Positions 1-6,173 of a stretch of DNA of 6,173 nt are shown here, piece by piece. The stretch is from Actinomycetes bacterium (GTDB taxonomy: Bacteria; Actinomycetota; Actinomycetes; Streptosporangiales; Streptosporangiaceae). The DNA lies in assembly GCA_023425615.1 (NCBI GenBank), contig JAFACJ010000476.1, forward strand, positions 1-6,173. Reading direction: 5' to 3'. The first letter of the stretch is position 1. The number at the start of each line of letters is the position of its first letter. The translations under genes were made by a program, and so were the position numbers. The notes beneath the pieces were generated by a model. It did not search any database. It saw only the letters and a list, made by a program, of their open reading frames with translations, and was not told where the DNA came from.

Positions 1-258
1 GCGCTGGCTCGCCTGGGCCGCACCGCGGACGCGGTGCCGTTCCTCACCGATACCCTCGACGACCATCCCGACGCCAGGGTGCGGCTCCAGGCCCTCAACG
101 CCCTGACCTACCTCGGCGACGCCGCCAAGCCCGCCCTGCCCGCGATCATCCGCGCCGCCCTGTCCGACGACGAATACCTGCGCAACGCCGCCCGCTACCT
201 CTGGCTCGTCCTCAACGATCTCTACAAGCCCGGCACACCCGTCTACTTCCCCATCTGA
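1..258 (+). CDS. HEAT-repeat protein, C-terminal 85 residues (5' end outside window)
   Basis: The frame is open from base 1 and ends at TGA 256-258, so only the C-terminus is visible. The residues form about two helical HEAT/PBS-lyase-like repeats. The pattern is 'VRLQALNALTYLGD' followed by 'AKPALPAIIRAAL', then 'YLRNAARYLWLVL', with the usual Ala/Leu-rich helix pairs and a D-A/P turn. The protein closes with a short non-helical tail (KPGTPVYFPI). HEAT repeats are protein-interaction solenoids. They occur alone, and also as C-terminal modules of some sulfatase-like hydrolases, so the full protein may be an enzyme with a HEAT tail. That cannot be decided here. Third codon positions are almost all G/C, as expected for a real gene in this genome. 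It is separated from the downstream operon by about 450 bp and is probably unrelated to it. I see no clear intrinsic terminator after the stop. Confidence 0.8.
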   Translation, partial: ALARLGRTADAVPFLTDTLDDHPDARVRLQALNALTYLGDAAKPALPAIIRAALSDDEYLRNAARYLWLVLNDLYKPGTPVYFPI

Positions 259-284
259 CCCGAGGGGCCGTCCTTACGACACGA

Positions 285-296
285 CCTATATATAGG
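285..296. repeat. 12-bp perfect palindrome CCTATATATAGG
   Basis: CCTATATATAGG reads the same on both strands. It lies 26 bp after the stop of the HEAT-repeat gene and runs straight into a second short palindrome, GGGCGCCC (295-302). An eight-base run of alternating T/A is rare in DNA of this composition. It could be a protein-binding operator, a -10-like element, or chance. No properly spaced -35 box was found on either strand. Confidence 0.4.
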
Positions 297-311
297 GCGC
301 CCGTCCAAAGG

Positions 312-392
312 TCAGCCGAGGCGGATCTCCCCGCCGCCCGTGACCAGGGCCCGGGCGCCGTCGAGGAGGCCGTTGCCGCGGTAGGTCTGGCT
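312..392 (-). pseudogene. Possible remnant of a gene (26 codons plus stop), SDR-like
   Basis: Read on the minus strand from 392 down to the TGA at 314-312, all 26 sense codons end in G or C, as in the real genes of this window. Just upstream of 392 the bias is lost (AGA, TCA), there is no start codon, and a stop follows a few codons further on. The peptide contains TYRGNGLLDGARALVTGGG. This resembles the N-terminal stretch of one short-chain dehydrogenase group (Y-x-G-x-G-x-L-x-G-x-x-A-L-V/I-T-G-G), but it then goes out of register and stops. It may be a decayed gene fragment left after rearrangement, the C-terminus of an unknown protein, or chance in GC-rich DNA. Confidence 0.28.
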
Positions 393-623
393 CTGTGACG
401 CTCTGTTCTCGCCTCCCCGGATGAGGCATCCCCCTCACCTTGAGCGCGTCGGGTGTGCGCCATATCTCACCAATGTCTTCCCCATCTCGGGAGCGCCGCC
501 GCTTTTCACCGCGACGCGCCGTCCGGGCCGCCGGTGACGGTACCGGAGGAGGGTGGCGATCTTTTCCTCGGTGCATACGGCAGGCAATTTCACGATACAG
601 CTTATGTTTTTCTGTGGTTTGTC

Positions 624-642
624 TGATTTGCTAGGGAAATCA
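624..642. promoter_or_regulatory. Inverted repeat TGATTT-N7-AAATCA, candidate operator
   Basis: TGATTT (624-629) and AAATCA (637-642) are exact inverted half-sites around a 7-base centre. They sit in the AT-rich block upstream of the glycosyltransferase and overlap the candidate -35 box (628-633). This is a position where a dimeric repressor would block transcription. It could also form a weak RNA hairpin if transcription starts further upstream. The half-sites are short, so chance is possible. Confidence 0.35.
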
Positions 643-656
643 TTTTTGTGCATATT
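628..656 (+). promoter_or_regulatory. Candidate sigma-70-type promoter of the operon
   Basis: TTGCTA (628-633) and CATATT (651-656) are separated by 17 bp. Each matches four of six consensus bases of the -35 and -10 boxes. They lie in the most AT-rich part of the window, about 50 bp before the proposed TTG start at 711. A transcript would begin near 662-664, giving a leader of about 48 nt that contains the GGGAGGA ribosome site. Other, non-canonical actinobacterial promoters cannot be excluded. Confidence 0.4.
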
Positions 657-700
657 GGCGATCCGATACCTACTCCGAAGAATGGTGTTTCGGTCGGTCG

Positions 701-707
701 GGGAGGA
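701..707 (+). promoter_or_regulatory. Ribosome binding site GGGAGGA that fixes the TTG start
   Basis: GGGAGGA is the only strong Shine-Dalgarno sequence upstream of the glycosyltransferase. It lies 3 nt before TTG at 711-713. The next in-frame ATG (723) would be about 15 nt away. The longer GTG (648) would sit inside the proposed promoter spacer and add 21 codons with atypical A/T-ending codons (ATA, CCT, ACT, AAT, GTT). Confidence 0.65.
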
Positions 708-710
708 ATC

Positions 711-1928
711 TTGATCATCCACATGATCTCCGAACACGCGAGTCCCCTCGCCGTGCTGGGAGGGGCCGACGCGGGCGGGCAGAACGTGCATGTGGCCGCC
801 CTGGCCACGGCCCTCGCCGGTCGCGGCCACGAGGTGACCGTCTTCACCCGCCGCGACGACGCGGCTCTCCCCACCCGGGTACCGCTGCGCTCGGGCGTCG
901 TCGTCGAGCATGTGGACGCGGGGCCGGCGTCTCCCGTGCCCAAGGACGCGCTGCTGCCGTTCATGCCGGAGTTCGCCGCCGCGCTGGAGCGCAGCTGGCG
1001 GATGGAGGCACCGGACGTCGCGCACGCGCATTTCTGGATGAGCGGCTGGGCCGCCCTGACCGCGGCCTCCGATCTCGGCGTGCCGGTCGTCCAGACCTTC
1101 CACGCCCTGGGCAGCGTCAAGCGGCGGCACCAGGGCAGCGCCGACGCCAGCCCCGGGGAAAGGCGCGTCCTGGAGCCGCGGGTCGCCCGCGCCGCGCAGA
1201 GGATCGTCGCGACGTGCACCGATGAGGTCAGGGAGCTCGGCACCTACGGGGCGCGGCCGGATCGCGTCTCGGTCGTGCCGTGCGGGGTCGACCTGCGGTT
1301 GTTCCGGCCCGAAGGCCGGATCGCGCCGAGGACCCCCAGGCCGCGGGTGCTGGCCGTCGGCAGGCTGGTGCGCCGCAAGGGCCTGGACACCGTTCTGGAG
1401 GCGCTGGCCTCGCTTCCCGAAGCGGAGCTGCTCGTCGTCGGCGGCGCTCCAGGCGCGTCGCCGCAGGACGATCCCGACCTCTCCGAACGCCTGGCCGCCG
1501 CGGCGGGGCACGGGGTCGCGGACCGGGTGGCCTTCCTCGGCGGCGTCGCCCATGAGGAGGTACCCGCGCTCATGCGCTCGGCGGACGTCGTCGTCAGCGT
1601 CCCCTGGTACGAGCCGTTCGGCATGGTCCCGGTCGAGACCATGGCGTGCGGGCGCCCGATGATCGCCTCCGCGGTGGGCGGTCACCTGGACACGATCGTG
1701 GACGGTGTCACCGGCCTGCTCGTGCCGCCCCGCGACCCCGGAGCGCTCACCGCGGCGCTCCACCAGGTCCTGGACCGGCCCCGCCTGCGCGACGCCATGG
1801 GAAGGGCGGGCGCGGAGCGGGCTCGCTCCCACTACTCGTGGGAGCGCGTCGCCGCCGAGACCGAGAACGCCTACACGCGGGCCGCCGGACGACGTCCCGC
1901 GCTCGCGAACCGGGAGCCGAAGTCATGA
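711..1928 (+). CDS. GT4-type (GT-B fold) glycosyltransferase
   Basis: Retaining glycosyltransferase of 405 residues that would transfer a sugar from a nucleotide donor to an unknown acceptor in the cytoplasm. I start it at TTG 711 because a GGGAGGA site precedes it and because the protein then begins IIHMISEHASP, the usual first beta-strand of this family. The N-terminal acceptor domain carries the glycine loop GGADAGGQNVHV (residues 17-28), as in MshA and sucrose-phosphate-synthase relatives, then HAHFWMSG and TFHALGSVKRRHQG. The C-terminal donor domain has VGRLVRRKG, with R218 and K223 placed to bind the donor phosphates, and the E-x7-E motif EPFGMVPVE (E301, E309). It ends with the usual GVTGLLVPPRDP segment and C-terminal helices. 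No signal peptide or membrane span is seen. It is the first gene of the operon and its stop overlaps the next start (ATGA). Donor and acceptor are unknown. A nucleotide-heptose donor is plausible from its neighbours but is inference. Confidence 0.93.
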   Translation: MIIHMISEHASPLAVLGGADAGGQNVHVAALATALAGRGHEVTVFTRRDDAALPTRVPLRSGVVVEHVDAGPASPVPKDALLPFMPEFAAALERSWRMEAPDVAHAHFWMSGWAALTAASDLGVPVVQTFHALGSVKRRHQGSADASPGERRVLEPRVARAAQRIVATCTDEVRELGTYGARPDRVSVVPCGVDLRLFRPEGRIAPRTPRPRVLAVGRLVRRKGLDTVLEALASLPEAELLVVGGAPGASPQDDPDLSERLAAAAGHGVADRVAFLGGVAHEEVPALMRSADVVVSVPWYEPFGMVPVETMACGRPMIASAVGGHLDTIVDGVTGLLVPPRDPGALTAALHQVLDRPRLRDAMGRAGAERARSHYSWERVAAETENAYTRAAGRRPALANREPKS

Positions 1929-2506
1929 TCGAGACACATCTGCGCAGCCTGGAGGCGGCGCTCCGGCACCTGCGCCGTAGCACGCCGCTGCTGCTGCGGT
2001 GGGGTGAGGTCCTGGCCGAGACGCTGGAGGGCGGCGGACGTCTCCTGGCCTGCGGCAACGGCGGCAGCGCGGCGCAGGCCCAGCATCTGACCGCCGAGCT
2101 CGTCGGCCGCTACCAGGGCGAACGCCGCCCCTTCTCGGCGATCTCCCTGCACACCGACACCTCGGCCGTGACCGCGATCGTCAACGACTACGGCGCCGAC
2201 GAGCTGTTCGCGCGGCAGGTCGCCGCGCACGGCAGGGCGGGTGACGTGCTGCTCGCGCTGTCCACCAGCGGAGGCAGCGCGAACGTCATAGCCGCCGCGA
2301 AGACGGCGTCCGGGATCGGCATGCGGACCTGGGCGCTGACCGGACCGGCGCCCAACCCCCTCGCGGCGGTGTGCGGGCAGGCGCTCACGGTCGAGGCTCA
2401 CTCGACCGCCGCGGTCCAGGAGGTGCATCTCGCCGTCGTCCACCTGCTGTGCGAGGTGTTCGACAGGCGGATCACCCCCGCACGCGAGCGGGCGGTGCGG
2501 ACATGA
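1925..2506 (+). CDS. gmhA: D-sedoheptulose 7-phosphate isomerase (GmhA-like, SIS domain)
   Basis: Converts sedoheptulose 7-phosphate to D-glycero-D-manno-heptose 7-phosphate, the first step of nucleotide-heptose synthesis. At 193 residues it matches E. coli GmhA (about 192). The single SIS domain has the phosphate-binding CGNGGSAAQAQH loop (residues 43-54) and LSTSGGSANV. Comparing from memory with the E. coli zinc ligands H61, E65, Q172 and H180, this protein has H54, E58, Q165 and H173. All four are shifted by exactly 7, so the metal site looks complete. The ATG at 1925 overlaps the previous stop in ATGA and has GGGAG 8 nt upstream. The same reading frame continues open far upstream, but that part lies in the shadow of the glycosyltransferase. 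DnaA-associated DiaA and other SIS proteins are alternatives by fold, but the intact zinc set and the adjoining hldE argue for GmhA. Confidence 0.93.
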   Translation: MIETHLRSLEAALRHLRRSTPLLLRWGEVLAETLEGGGRLLACGNGGSAAQAQHLTAELVGRYQGERRPFSAISLHTDTSAVTAIVNDYGADELFARQVAAHGRAGDVLLALSTSGGSANVIAAAKTASGIGMRTWALTGPAPNPLAAVCGQALTVEAHSTAAVQEVHLAVVHLLCEVFDRRITPARERAVRT

Positions 2507-3921
2507 GGGCCGGCCCGCTGGTCGTCGTCGGGGACACGCTGCTGGACGTCGACGTCGAAGGGGCGGCCGAGCGGCTCGCGCCGGACGCGCCAGTCCCCGT
2601 CGTGGACGTCGAGGCCGACCGGCTGCGCGCGGGAGGCGCCGGGCTCGCGGCGAAACTGGCGGCGGGGGGGACCCGCGACGTCGTCCTGGTGACCGCGCTG
2701 GCCGGCGACGGCGACGGCGGGACGCTGCTGGGCCTGCTGGACGGCGTGGAGGTGCTGCGGCTGCCGCTGGCGGGCTCGACGGTCCGCAAGACCCGGGTCC
2801 GCTCGCACGGCCGGCCGCTGGTGCGCATCGACCGCGGTGACGGGAGGCTGGAGGCCGCCGCGCCGCTCGGCGACGCCGTCTTCGACCTGCTCGAAGCGGC
2901 GGGAGCCGTGCTGGTCTCCGACTACGGCCGCGGTGTGGCGGCCCATCCGGCGCTCCGCGCGGCGCTCGTCGAGCTGTCCTCCGACGTCCCGCTCGTCTGG
3001 GATCCGCATCCCAAGGGCGCGGGACCCGTGCCGGGGGCGCGTCTGATCACGCCCAGCCGCGCCGAGGCCCGCGCCTTCGTCGCGCGAGCCGGGACGTCCG
3101 GGTGCGAGATGCCGAGCGACGGGCGGGAGAGCGGTCCCCAGGAGTACGCGCGGGCCGCCGCGGACGCCGCCGCCCTGCGGTCCCGCTGGAGCGCGCAAGG
3201 CGTGAGCGTGACGTTGGGGGAGCAGGGCGCCGTACTGGCCACCGGCGACCTGCCGACGGCCCTCATCCCCGCGGTTCCCGTGCCCGGCTGCCCCGACACG
3301 TGCGGTGCGGGCGACCGTTTCAGCGCCGCGGCGGCTTCGGCTCTGGCCGACGGGGCGACGCCGTCCGAGGCCGTTCAGCAGGCGGTGCGGCTCGCGTCCG
3401 CCTACGTCGCGGGCGGACGGCTGGAGGAGGACGAGGACGCCGTGCCCCGCGACCCGTGGGAGACCGTGGAGGCAGTCCGCCGGGCGGGCGGCACCGTGGT
3501 GGCGACCGGCGGGTGCTTCGACCTGCTGCATCCCGGCCACGTCGGCCTGCTGCGGCAGGCGGCGCGGCTGGGCGACCTGCTGGTCGTCTGCCTGAACTCC
3601 GACGCCTCGGTGCGCGCGCTCAAGGGGCCGGGCCGTCCCGTCATGGGCCAGCAGGACCGGGCGCGGGTGCTGGCGGCGCTCGGCTGCGTGGGCGCCGTGC
3701 TGATCTTCGAGGAGGAGACTCCGATGACGCTGCTGGAACAACTGCGCCCGCACCTGTGGGTCAAGGGAGGCGACCACACCGTGCTCCCCGAGGCGCCGCT
3801 CGTCCGCCACCTCGGCGGCGAGGTGCTCGTGCTGCCCTACCTGGAGGGATGCTCGACCACCCGGCTGGTCCGCCGGATCCTGGTCGGGCAGTCCTCCCCT
3901 GCCGAAGGGGGTACGGGATGA
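2503..3921 (+). CDS. hldE: Bifunctional heptose-7-phosphate kinase / heptose-1-phosphate nucleotidyltransferase (HldE-like)
   Basis: Fusion of 472 residues (E. coli HldE is about 477) catalysing C1 phosphorylation of heptose 7-phosphate and, after 7-dephosphorylation, nucleotidyl transfer to heptose 1-phosphate. The PfkB/ribokinase domain spans about 1-320. It opens with [13 protein letters not shown] and [12 protein letters not shown], has [15 protein letters not shown] and [10 protein letters not shown], and carries DTCGAGD (265-271) with D271 as the expected catalytic base. The cytidylyltransferase-like domain spans about 330-472, with [11 protein letters not shown] (336-346, HxGH at 343-346), [23 protein letters not shown] and [11 protein letters not shown] near the end. 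One oddity is the usual GGAANVA sugar-binding loop, which here reads GGAGLAA (44-50), so the conserved Asn is Leu48. A run of seven G at 2664-2670 lies in the gene, but the frame is intact. Both ends are ATGA overlaps with the neighbours (2503-2506 and 3918-3921), giving tight translational coupling. The nucleotide used (ADP, GDP or other) cannot be read from the sequence. Confidence 0.93.
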   Translation: MRAGPLVVVGDTLLDVDVEGAAERLAPDAPVPVVDVEADRLRAGGAGLAAKLAAGGTRDVVLVTALAGDGDGGTLLGLLDGVEVLRLPLAGSTVRKTRVRSHGRPLVRIDRGDGRLEAAAPLGDAVFDLLEAAGAVLVSDYGRGVAAHPALRAALVELSSDVPLVWDPHPKGAGPVPGARLITPSRAEARAFVARAGTSGCEMPSDGRESGPQEYARAAADAAALRSRWSAQGVSVTLGEQGAVLATGDLPTALIPAVPVPGCPDTCGAGDRFSAAAASALADGATPSEAVQQAVRLASAYVAGGRLEEDEDAVPRDPWETVEAVRRAGGTVVATGGCFDLLHPGHVGLLRQAARLGDLLVVCLNSDASVRALKGPGRPVMGQQDRARVLAALGCVGAVLIFEEETPMTLLEQLRPHLWVKGGDHTVLPEAPLVRHLGGEVLVLPYLEGCSTTRLVRRILVGQSSPAEGGTG

Positions 3922-4874
3922 GCGCGCGGGAGATCCGCCGGGCGGTCGTCACGGGCGGGGCGGGCTTCCTCGGCTCGCATCTGTGCGAACGGCTTCTCGG
4001 CCGCGGCGTGTCGGTGATCTGCATGGACAACTTCGTCACCGGCGGCCCCCAGAACCTGGAGCACCTGCTCGGCCACCCCGGCTTCGAGGTCGTGGAGTGC
4101 GACCTGACGGGCTTCGTCCACGTCTCGGGTGACATCGACCTGGTGCTCCACTTCGCCTCGGCGGCCTCGCCCGTGGACTACCTCCGGCTGCCCGTCGAGA
4201 CGCTCAAGGCGGGGGCGTTCGGGACCATCCACGCGCTCGGCCTGGCCCGGCACAAGGGCGCACGGTTCGTGCTCGCCTCGACCAGCGAGGTGTACGGCGA
4301 CCCGCTCGTCCACCCGCAGCCCGAGGACTACTGGGGCAACGTCAACCCCGTCGGACCCCGCAGCGTGTACGACGAGGCCAAGCGGTACGCCGAGGCGCTG
4401 ACGACGGCCTACCGCGTCAGCCGCGGCGTGGACACCGGCATCGTGCGCATCTTCAACAGTTTCGGTCCGCGGATGCGCCCGGACGACGGACGCGCCATCC
4501 CCGCCTTCATCTCCCAGGCGCTGGCCGGGAGGCCGCTGACCGTGGCAGGGGACGGTTCCCAGACCCGCTCGGTCTGCTACGTGGACGACACCGTCTCGGG
4601 GATCCTCGCGCTGGCCTACAGCGATGTGCCGGGCCCCGTCAACATCGGGCACGGCACCGAGACCACGATCCTGCGGCTGGCCGAGACCATCCGGCGGCTG
4701 ACCGGCTCGGCGTCGGGTATCGAGTTCGTGCCGCGCCCCGTCGACGACCCGTCCGTGCGCTGCCCCGATGTGACCCTGGCCGGGGAACTGCTCGGCTGGG
4801 CGCCGCGCGTCCCCCCGGAGGAGGGACTGGCCCGCACCATCGAGTGGTTCGCCGCCCGGCTGTCCCGGGTGTGA
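3918..4874 (+). CDS. NAD-dependent SDR epimerase/dehydratase, UDP-glucuronate decarboxylase-like
   Basis: Extended short-chain dehydrogenase of 318 residues that acts on a nucleotide sugar with bound NAD. The Rossmann motif GGAGFLG is at residues 13-19, followed by [10 protein letters not shown]. The catalytic set is TSEVYG (122-127) and Y151-x3-K155 in SVYDEAK. The stretches [47 protein letters not shown] and [14 protein letters not shown] are those of the UDP-glucuronate decarboxylase (UXS) branch, which makes UDP-xylose. It is not obviously like HldD, the ADP-heptose 6-epimerase expected in a classical LPS heptose pathway. In this operon it may supply a second sugar (UDP-xylose type), or may have been recruited to epimerise or oxidise a nucleotide-heptose. 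The substrate is unproven. The start ATG 3918 overlaps the hldE stop and has AAGGGGG 6 nt upstream. No membrane segment is seen, so it is probably soluble. Confidence 0.9.
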   Translation: MSAREIRRAVVTGGAGFLGSHLCERLLGRGVSVICMDNFVTGGPQNLEHLLGHPGFEVVECDLTGFVHVSGDIDLVLHFASAASPVDYLRLPVETLKAGAFGTIHALGLARHKGARFVLASTSEVYGDPLVHPQPEDYWGNVNPVGPRSVYDEAKRYAEALTTAYRVSRGVDTGIVRIFNSFGPRMRPDDGRAIPAFISQALAGRPLTVAGDGSQTRSVCYVDDTVSGILALAYSDVPGPVNIGHGTETTILRLAETIRRLTGSASGIEFVPRPVDDPSVRCPDVTLAGELLGWAPRVPPEEGLARTIEWFAARLSRV

Positions 4875-4886
4875 ACCGTCCCGGGA
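4863..4886 (+). other. GC hairpin across the SDR stop codon
   Basis: TCCCGGG (4863-4869) can pair with CCCGGGA (4880-4886), giving a 7-bp stem and a 10-nt loop that contains the TGA stop (4872-4874). GTCCCGGG also occurs as a direct repeat at 4862 and 4878. No T-run follows, so this is not a canonical intrinsic terminator. It might mark an mRNA processing or attenuation point between the coupled genes and the carbamoyltransferase. Confidence 0.3.
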
Positions 4887-4907
4887 GTCGGCTCGCGAGG
4901 AGGAACG

Positions 4908-6173
4908 ATGAACGTCCTGGGCATCAACGCGGTCTTCCACGACCCTTCGGCGGCCCTGGTCATCGACGGGCGCGTGGCGGCCGCCGCGGAGGAGGAGAGG
5001 TTCAGCAGGCGTAAGCACGGCAAGCGGCCCGTGCCCTTCTCGGCCTGGGAGCAGCCCGTTCTCGCGGCGCGCTGGTGCCTGGAGCACGCGGGCATCCCAC
5101 CGGCCCGGATCGACGCCGTCGGCTTCTCCTACGACCCTTCGCTCGTGCGTCCGGCCGAGGAGATGGGCATCGACGACCCTTATGACTATCTGCGCACCAT
5201 GTTCGCCTGTATGGCGCCACGGCTGCTCGCCGACGCGCTGCCCGGACTCGACCCGGAGCGGGTGCGCTTCGTCCCCCACCATGTCGCGCACGCCGCGTCC
5301 GCCGCGCTCGCCGTGCCGGACCCCTCGTGCGCGGTCCTGGTCAACGACGGACGAGGGGAGTCCGCCTCGCATCTGTCAGGGCGGTTCCGTGACGGGAACC
5401 TGGAGGTCCTCGCCACCCAGCCGCTGCCGCACTCGCTCGGTCTCTTCTACGAGGACCTCACCGCCCACCTGGGTTTCCTGCGCTCCAGCGACGAGTACAA
5501 GGTGATGGCACTCGCCTCCTACGGCAAACCGCGCCACCTCGACCGGATGCGCGAGGCGATCAGCGTCGGCTCCGGCGGCGGGTTCCGCACCGACCCGATC
5601 GCCTGGGAGGAGCTGTGCCCGGCCCGCAGCCCGTCCGCGCCGTGGACCGAGGCCCACGCCGACACCGCCGCGAGCGCGCAGCGGCGGCTGGAGGAGGTAC
5701 TCCTGGAACAGGCCGCGATCCTGCACGAGCAGACCGGGGAGCGGCTGCTGGCCATGGCCGGCGGAGTGGCACTGAACTGCGTGGCCAACACCGTCCTGGC
5801 GTGGGACGGGCCGTTCGAGCGGATCTGGGTGCAGCCCGCCGCCGGTGACGCGGGGACGGCCCTGGGCGCGGCGCTGTTCCTCAGCGGCGACCTGGACGGC
5901 CGCGCCTGGACGATGGAGGGCGCCGACCTGGGCCGTGGGTTCTCCGACCACGAGATCGAGAGGACGCTGCGCCGTGCCCGCGTGCCCTACGACCGGCCGG
6001 ACGACATCGCCGAGGCCGCCGCCGAGACGCTGGCGGGCAACGGGATCGTCGCCTGGTTCCAGGGCCGCGCGGAGTTCGGGCCGCGCGCCCTCGGCCACCG
6101 CTCCCTGCTCGCCCACCCCGGCCCGCGCGCCAACCTGGAACGGCTGAACGACGTCAAGGGCCGCGAGCAGTTC
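4908..6173 (+). CDS. Carbamoyltransferase, NodU/CmcH family (3' end outside window)
   Basis: The frame is open from ATG 4908 to the window edge, giving 422 residues without a stop. Family members are usually well over 500, so the last part is missing. They transfer a carbamoyl group from carbamoyl phosphate, via carbamoyl-AMP, to a sugar or antibiotic hydroxyl. The Kae1-like domain begins MNVLGINAVFHDPSAAL, with EEERFSRRKHGKRPVPF next. HHVAH gives H124 and H128, and DGRGE gives D147. Compared from memory with the TobZ iron ligands H114, H118 and D137, these are all shifted by 10. The fourth ligand is probably D314 in PAAGDAGTALGAA. SSDEYKVMALASYGKP and AGGVALNCVAN are intact. The YrdC-like C-terminal domain starts with WFQGRAEFGPRALGHRSLLA (383-402). 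The start is preceded by AGGAGG 4 nt upstream and 33 nt of non-coding sequence, so it is probably in the same operon but translated independently. The acceptor is unknown; a heptosyl glycan is inferred from the context. Confidence 0.93.
   Translation, partial: MNVLGINAVFHDPSAALVIDGRVAAAAEEERFSRRKHGKRPVPFSAWEQPVLAARWCLEHAGIPPARIDAVGFSYDPSLVRPAEEMGIDDPYDYLRTMFACMAPRLLADALPGLDPERVRFVPHHVAHAASAALAVPDPSCAVLVNDGRGESASHLSGRFRDGNLEVLATQPLPHSLGLFYEDLTAHLGFLRSSDEYKVMALASYGKPRHLDRMREAISVGSGGGFRTDPIAWEELCPARSPSAPWTEAHADTAASAQRRLEEVLLEQAAILHEQTGERLLAMAGGVALNCVANTVLAWDGPFERIWVQPAAGDAGTALGAALFLSGDLDGRAWTMEGADLGRGFSDHEIERTLRRARVPYDRPDDIAEAAAETLAGNGIVAWFQGRAEFGPRALGHRSLLAHPGPRANLERLNDVKGREQF

Larger units (their letters stand above)
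259..710. other. Long intergenic region with promoter/leader of the sugar operon
   Basis: About 450 bp without a convincing intact gene. The left half (259-470) is GC-rich and holds a 12-bp AT palindrome and a short coding-like remnant on the minus strand. The right half drops sharply in GC (31 of 80 bases G/C in 581-660), which in such a genome is typical of a promoter or of foreign non-coding DNA. The open frames that cross the region on either strand have no recognisable domains and codon use unlike the flanking genes. No tRNA-like or rRNA-like structure and no repeat array was seen. Confidence 0.7.

Noticed and set aside
335..357. CGCCCG-N11-CGGGCG hairpin as terminator of the HEAT gene
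   Set aside because: The stem is only 6 bp with a large loop, no T-run follows, and it lies about 75 bp after the stop. Such pairings are common in GC-rich DNA.
440..634. 64-residue + strand frame in the intergenic region
   Set aside because: It has an Arg/Ser-rich start, a low-GC tail, no ribosome site and no recognisable domain. It is probably non-coding.
648..710. GTG 648 as the glycosyltransferase start (21 extra residues)
   Set aside because: AGGGA at 633-637 is a possible ribosome site, but the added codons are A/T-ending and unlike the gene. The GTG overlaps the candidate promoter, and the family begins at the IIHMISEHASP strand.
435..1832. 465-residue minus-strand open frame opposite the glycosyltransferase
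   Set aside because: It has no domain signature and a His/Arg/Gly-rich composition. It is the antisense shadow of a clearly real gene in GC-rich DNA. The same holds for the long minus-strand frames at 2398-3810 and 3837-5372.
1646..1924. Upstream extension of the gmhA frame
   Set aside because: The frame is open but lies entirely within the glycosyltransferase gene. The SIS protein length, the ATGA overlap and the ribosome site all place the start at 1925.
2664..2670. Run of seven G in hldE as a phase-variation or frameshift site
   Set aside because: The frame reads through intact with full-length family similarity on both sides, and short G runs are expected at this composition.

Overview
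The window is very GC-rich with almost all third codon positions G or C. Genes overlap by ATGA and there are TTG/ATG starts with strong GGAGG-type ribosome sites. This points to a high-GC actinobacterium (Streptomyces/Streptosporangiales-like; the genus cannot be decided from this sequence).

Layout. Positions 1-258 hold the 3' end of a HEAT-repeat protein on the + strand. Positions 259-710 are a long non-coding stretch. It contains a 12-bp AT palindrome, a short coding-like remnant on the minus strand (312-392), and an AT-rich block (about 39% GC over 581-660) that looks like the promoter/leader of the next operon. From 711 to the end, five + strand genes are tightly packed: a GT4-type glycosyltransferase (TTG start), a GmhA-like sedoheptulose-7-phosphate isomerase, a bifunctional HldE-like heptose kinase/nucleotidyltransferase, a UDP-glucuronate-decarboxylase-like SDR, and a carbamoyltransferase of the NodU/CmcH family that runs off the right edge. 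The first four are joined by three successive 4-nt ATGA overlaps. The fifth follows after a 33-nt gap with a 7-bp GC hairpin and its own strong ribosome site.

How the genes fit together. GmhA makes D-glycero-D-manno-heptose 7-phosphate from sedoheptulose 7-phosphate. HldE phosphorylates it at C1 and, after removal of the 7-phosphate by a GmhB-type phosphatase (not in this window), activates it as a nucleotide-heptose. The SDR would modify a nucleotide sugar, the glycosyltransferase would transfer a sugar, and the carbamoyltransferase would decorate a hydroxyl with a carbamoyl group. In Gram-negatives this heptose route feeds LPS. An actinobacterium has no LPS, so the likely product is a carbamoylated, heptose-containing glycan or secondary metabolite. 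The product identity is inference. The missing phosphatase and any further transferases would be expected downstream of position 6173.
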